Of a stretch of DNA of 11,550 nt, positions 9,237-11,550 are shown one piece after another (positions within the stretch are counted from its first letter, which is position 1; every line of letters starts with the position of its first letter). The notes below the pieces were generated by a model. It saw only the letters and a program-made list of their open reading frames with translations, was not told the DNA's origin and did no database searches. A program made the translations under genes and the position numbers. Origin of the DNA: Phycisphaerae bacterium (GTDB taxonomy: Bacteria > Planctomycetota > Phycisphaerae > Sedimentisphaerales > Anaerohalosphaeraceae); contig PXAQ01000030.1 in assembly GCA_003567095.1 (NCBI GenBank), positions 1 through 11,550 on the forward strand. Reading direction: 5' to 3'.

Positions 9237-11550
9237 ATGGTAGAGTCGATTTACGATCGCATAAATGATTACGGATCGGTAAAGATCACGCTGGCCAGCC
9301 CGAATGATATTCGCAGCTGGTCGTTCGGCGAGGTGCGCAAACCCGAAACCATCAATTACCGCACATACCGCCCGGAAAAAGACGGGCTGTTCTGTGAGCG
9401 AATCTTCGGCCCTGAGCGGGACTGGGAGTGCGCCTGCGGCAAGTACAAGGGCACCAAATTCAAGGGCATCATCTGCGACCGCTGCGGGGTCAAGGTCACG
9501 CACAGCCGCGTCCGGCGCAAGCGGATGGGGCATATCAACCTGGCGGCGCCGATTGTCCATATCTGGTTTTTCAAGGCGCTGCCCAGTCGGCTCAGTACGC
9601 TGCTGGGCATGAAGACTGCCGACATTGAAAAAATTGTCTATTTCCAGGATTATGTCGTTATCGATCCGGGGCAAAGCCCGCTCAAAGAGCGGCAGTTGCT
9701 GACCGAGGATGAGTACCGCGACGCCCAAGGCAAATACGGCAGCAGCTTTCGGGCGTCGATGGGGGCCGAGGCGATCAAGGAACTGCTGGGCAAGCTGGAT
9801 ATGGAGACGCTCAGCGCGGAGCTGCGTCTGGCGATTCATGAGACCGGCAGCAAGCAGAAGATCAAGGATCTGACCAAGCGGCTCAAGCTGGTCAATGCCG
9901 TCAAGCAGAGCGACAACAAGCCCGAATGGCTGATTATGGATGTCTGCCCGGTGATTCCGCCGGATCTGCGTCCGCTGGTGATGCTCGAAAGCGGCAACTT
10001 TGCCACCAGCGACTTGAACGATCTGTATCGGCGCATCATCAACCGCAACAACCGGCTCAAAAAGCTGATCGATCTGAACGCGCCGGATGTGATTATCCGC
10101 AACGAAAAGCGGATGCTCCAGCAGGCGGTCGACTCGCTGCTGGACAACGGCCGCTGCCGCCGTCCGGTGCTGGGCAGCAACAACCGCCCGCTCAAGAGCC
10201 TGACCGATATGATCAAGGGCAAGCAGGGCCGGTTCCGTGAGAATCTGCTGGGCAAGCGTGTGGACTACTCGGCGCGGTCGGTGATCGTCGTCGGCCCGCA
10301 CTTGAAACTGTATCAGTGCGGCCTGCCCAAGCGCATCGCGCTGGAGCTGTTTCAGCCGTTTATTATTCGCAAGCTCAAAGACCGCGGCATGGCCGATACC
10401 ATTAAAAGTGCCAAGCGGATGCTTGAGCGGCGCGAAGAGCATGTCTGGGATATTCTCGAAGAGGTGATCCATCAGCACCCGGTGTTGCTGAACCGTGCGC
10501 CGACGTTGCACCGGATGGGCATTCAGGCCTTTGAGCCGGTGCTGGTGGAGGGCAACTCGATTATGCTGCATCCGCTGGTCTGCGGCGGGTTCAATGCTGA
10601 CTTTGACGGCGACCAGATGGCGGTGCATCTGCCGCTGAGTATTGAGGCCCAGGTCGAGGCGCACACGCTGGTGCTGTCCACGAACAATATTTTCTCGCCG
10701 GCCAACGGTTCACCGATGCTCGGACCGTCACAGGATATTGTGCTGGGCAACTATTATATCACCCACATAGCCGGCGAGCAGCGCGGCGAGGGGATGTGCT
10801 TTGTCGATACCCATGAGGCGATTACCGCGATGGATCTGGGGCGCGTCGGGATGCACGCCCGGGTTAAGGTGCGGCTGCCTAAGGACAAAACGGTTGTCGG
10901 TCAAAACGGTCCCCAGGCCGGTGGCGTAATCGAGACAACGCCGGGCCGCTGCCTGTTTAATGATGTGCTCGATTCGCGGATGCCGTTCTATAATTGCGTG
11001 ATGGACAAAAAGCGGCTGGGCAGTGTGATTCAGGATTGTTATGAAATTGTCGGCAGCCGGGCAACGCTGGATTTGCTGGACAATATTAAAGAGCTGGGCT
11101 TTAAGCGGGCGACGCTGTCGGGGATGAGTATCGGCCTGGCCGATCTTCGGATTCCCGATGAGAAGCCGGCGATTATTGAACGGGCGCAGAAGCGCGTCGA
11201 GAAAATTCTTAACAGCTACCAGGCCGGCATCCTGACCTTCGGCGAGCGGTACAACCAGATTATTGACGCATGGACGCACGCCCGCGTGGAAGTGACCAAC
11301 GCGATGATGAACGCGATGAAGAACGATACACGGGACGGCAAGCCCTACCTCAACCCGATCTGGGTGATGCGTCATTCGGGCGCCCGAGGCAGCATTGATC
11401 AGATTCAGCAGTTGGCCGGGATGCGGGCGCTGATGGCCAAGCCCAGCGGCGAGATTATCGAGACGCCGATTAAATCCAACTTCCGCGAGGGGCTCAATGT
11501 CTTGGAATACTTCAGCTCGACCCACGGGGCGCGCAAGGGACTGGCCGATA
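9237..11550 (+). CDS. rpoC: DNA-directed RNA polymerase subunit beta' (3' end beyond window)
   Basis: RpoC carries the catalytic magnesium site. The frame is open from the ATG at 9237 to the right edge, giving 771 residues without a stop; bacterial beta' is usually about 1400. It begins [20 protein letters not shown]. The N-terminal zinc ribbon has C65, C67, C80 and C83. The lid and rudder region includes [18 protein letters not shown], with A346 where E. coli has Gly. The catalytic NADFDGDQM is at 453-461, with D455, D457 and D459 binding the metal. The sequence ends inside the bridge helix ([15 protein letters not shown]), so the trigger loop and the C-terminal half lie outside the window. 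GGAG (9224-9227), 9 nt upstream, supports the start. It follows rpoB by 71 nt and is expected to be co-transcribed with it. Confidence 0.98.
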   Translation, partial: MVESIYDRINDYGSVKITLASPNDIRSWSFGEVRKPETINYRTYRPEKDGLFCERIFGPERDWECACGKYKGTKFKGIICDRCGVKVTHSRVRRKRMGHINLAAPIVHIWFFKALPSRLSTLLGMKTADIEKIVYFQDYVVIDPGQSPLKERQLLTEDEYRDAQGKYGSSFRASMGAEAIKELLGKLDMETLSAELRLAIHETGSKQKIKDLTKRLKLVNAVKQSDNKPEWLIMDVCPVIPPDLRPLVMLESGNFATSDLNDLYRRIINRNNRLKKLIDLNAPDVIIRNEKRMLQQAVDSLLDNGRCRRPVLGSNNRPLKSLTDMIKGKQGRFRENLLGKRVDYSARSVIVVGPHLKLYQCGLPKRIALELFQPFIIRKLKDRGMADTIKSAKRMLERREEHVWDILEEVIHQHPVLLNRAPTLHRMGIQAFEPVLVEGNSIMLHPLVCGGFNADFDGDQMAVHLPLSIEAQVEAHTLVLSTNNIFSPANGSPMLGPSQDIVLGNYYITHIAGEQRGEGMCFVDTHEAITAMDLGRVGMHARVKVRLPKDKTVVGQNGPQAGGVIETTPGRCLFNDVLDSRMPFYNCVMDKKRLGSVIQDCYEIVGSRATLDLLDNIKELGFKRATLSGMSIGLADLRIPDEKPAIIERAQKRVEKILNSYQAGILTFGERYNQIIDAWTHARVEVTNAMMNAMKNDTRDGKPYLNPIWVMRHSGARGSIDQIQQLAGMRALMAKPSGEIIETPIKSNFREGLNVLEYFSSTHGARKGLAD

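Noticed and set aside
10728..11525. A 265-codon minus-strand open frame opposite rpoC
   Set aside because: It is an antisense shadow of the beta' active-site region with no recognisable protein features.

Overview
The window is a classic translation and transcription housekeeping block. All genes lie on the + strand, in the order tuf (EF-Tu) - rpmG (L33) - tRNA-Trp - secE - nusG - rplK (L11) - rplA (L1) - rplJ (L10) - rplL (L7/L12) - rpoB - rpoC. The rpoC gene runs off the right edge inside the bridge helix. Every protein was identified by reading conserved family motifs in its translation. The organism is a GC-rich bacterium. Several residues resemble what I remember of Planctomycetota, perhaps a Phycisphaerae-like lineage: the RpoB C-terminal [15 protein letters not shown], the RpoC DYSARSV and [11 protein letters not shown] segments, and a SecE with WS in place of WP. 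This is recall-based and could not be checked by alignment.

Layout. Positions 1-1262 hold tuf with a good Shine-Dalgarno (SD) site. A 9-bp perfect GC hairpin with a short T run follows it (1281-1310), a weak intrinsic terminator or attenuator. Next come rpmG (true start 1368), a complete tRNA-Trp(CCA) at 1543-1615, secE (1685-2074), nusG (true start 2107) and rplK (2664-3089). A 169-nt structured spacer precedes rplA (true start 3259). After a 51-nt gap come rplJ (3997-4530), a 192-nt AT-rich structured spacer, and rplL (4723-5124). A 285-nt spacer containing a 41-nt hairpin and a possible promoter leads to rpoB (5410-9165), then a 71-nt gap with a small hairpin and rpoC (9237 to the edge). 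No gene-free stretch exceeds 300 nt.

Functional logic. EF-Tu, L33, tRNA-Trp and the L11/L1/L10/L12 stalk proteins serve the ribosome. SecE belongs to the protein-export channel. NusG couples RNA polymerase to Rho or the ribosome, and RpoB/RpoC are the polymerase core. Co-transcription is expected from the shared strand and mostly short spacers. The three long spacers (before rplA, rplL and rpoB) are where differential control or RNA processing would sit.

I found no new gene system, mobile element, CRISPR array or transferred island. The observations worth a second look are small. A shared post-stop motif (GTGTGG, two bases, then a GC hairpin) occurs in two spacers. The rplL-rpoB spacer has elaborate and partly mutually exclusive RNA folds. 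The RpoB rifampicin pocket is diverged. L33 has a three-cysteine remnant of a zinc ribbon. rpoB ends in three consecutive TGA codons. There is no room for a standard L10 leader before rplJ.
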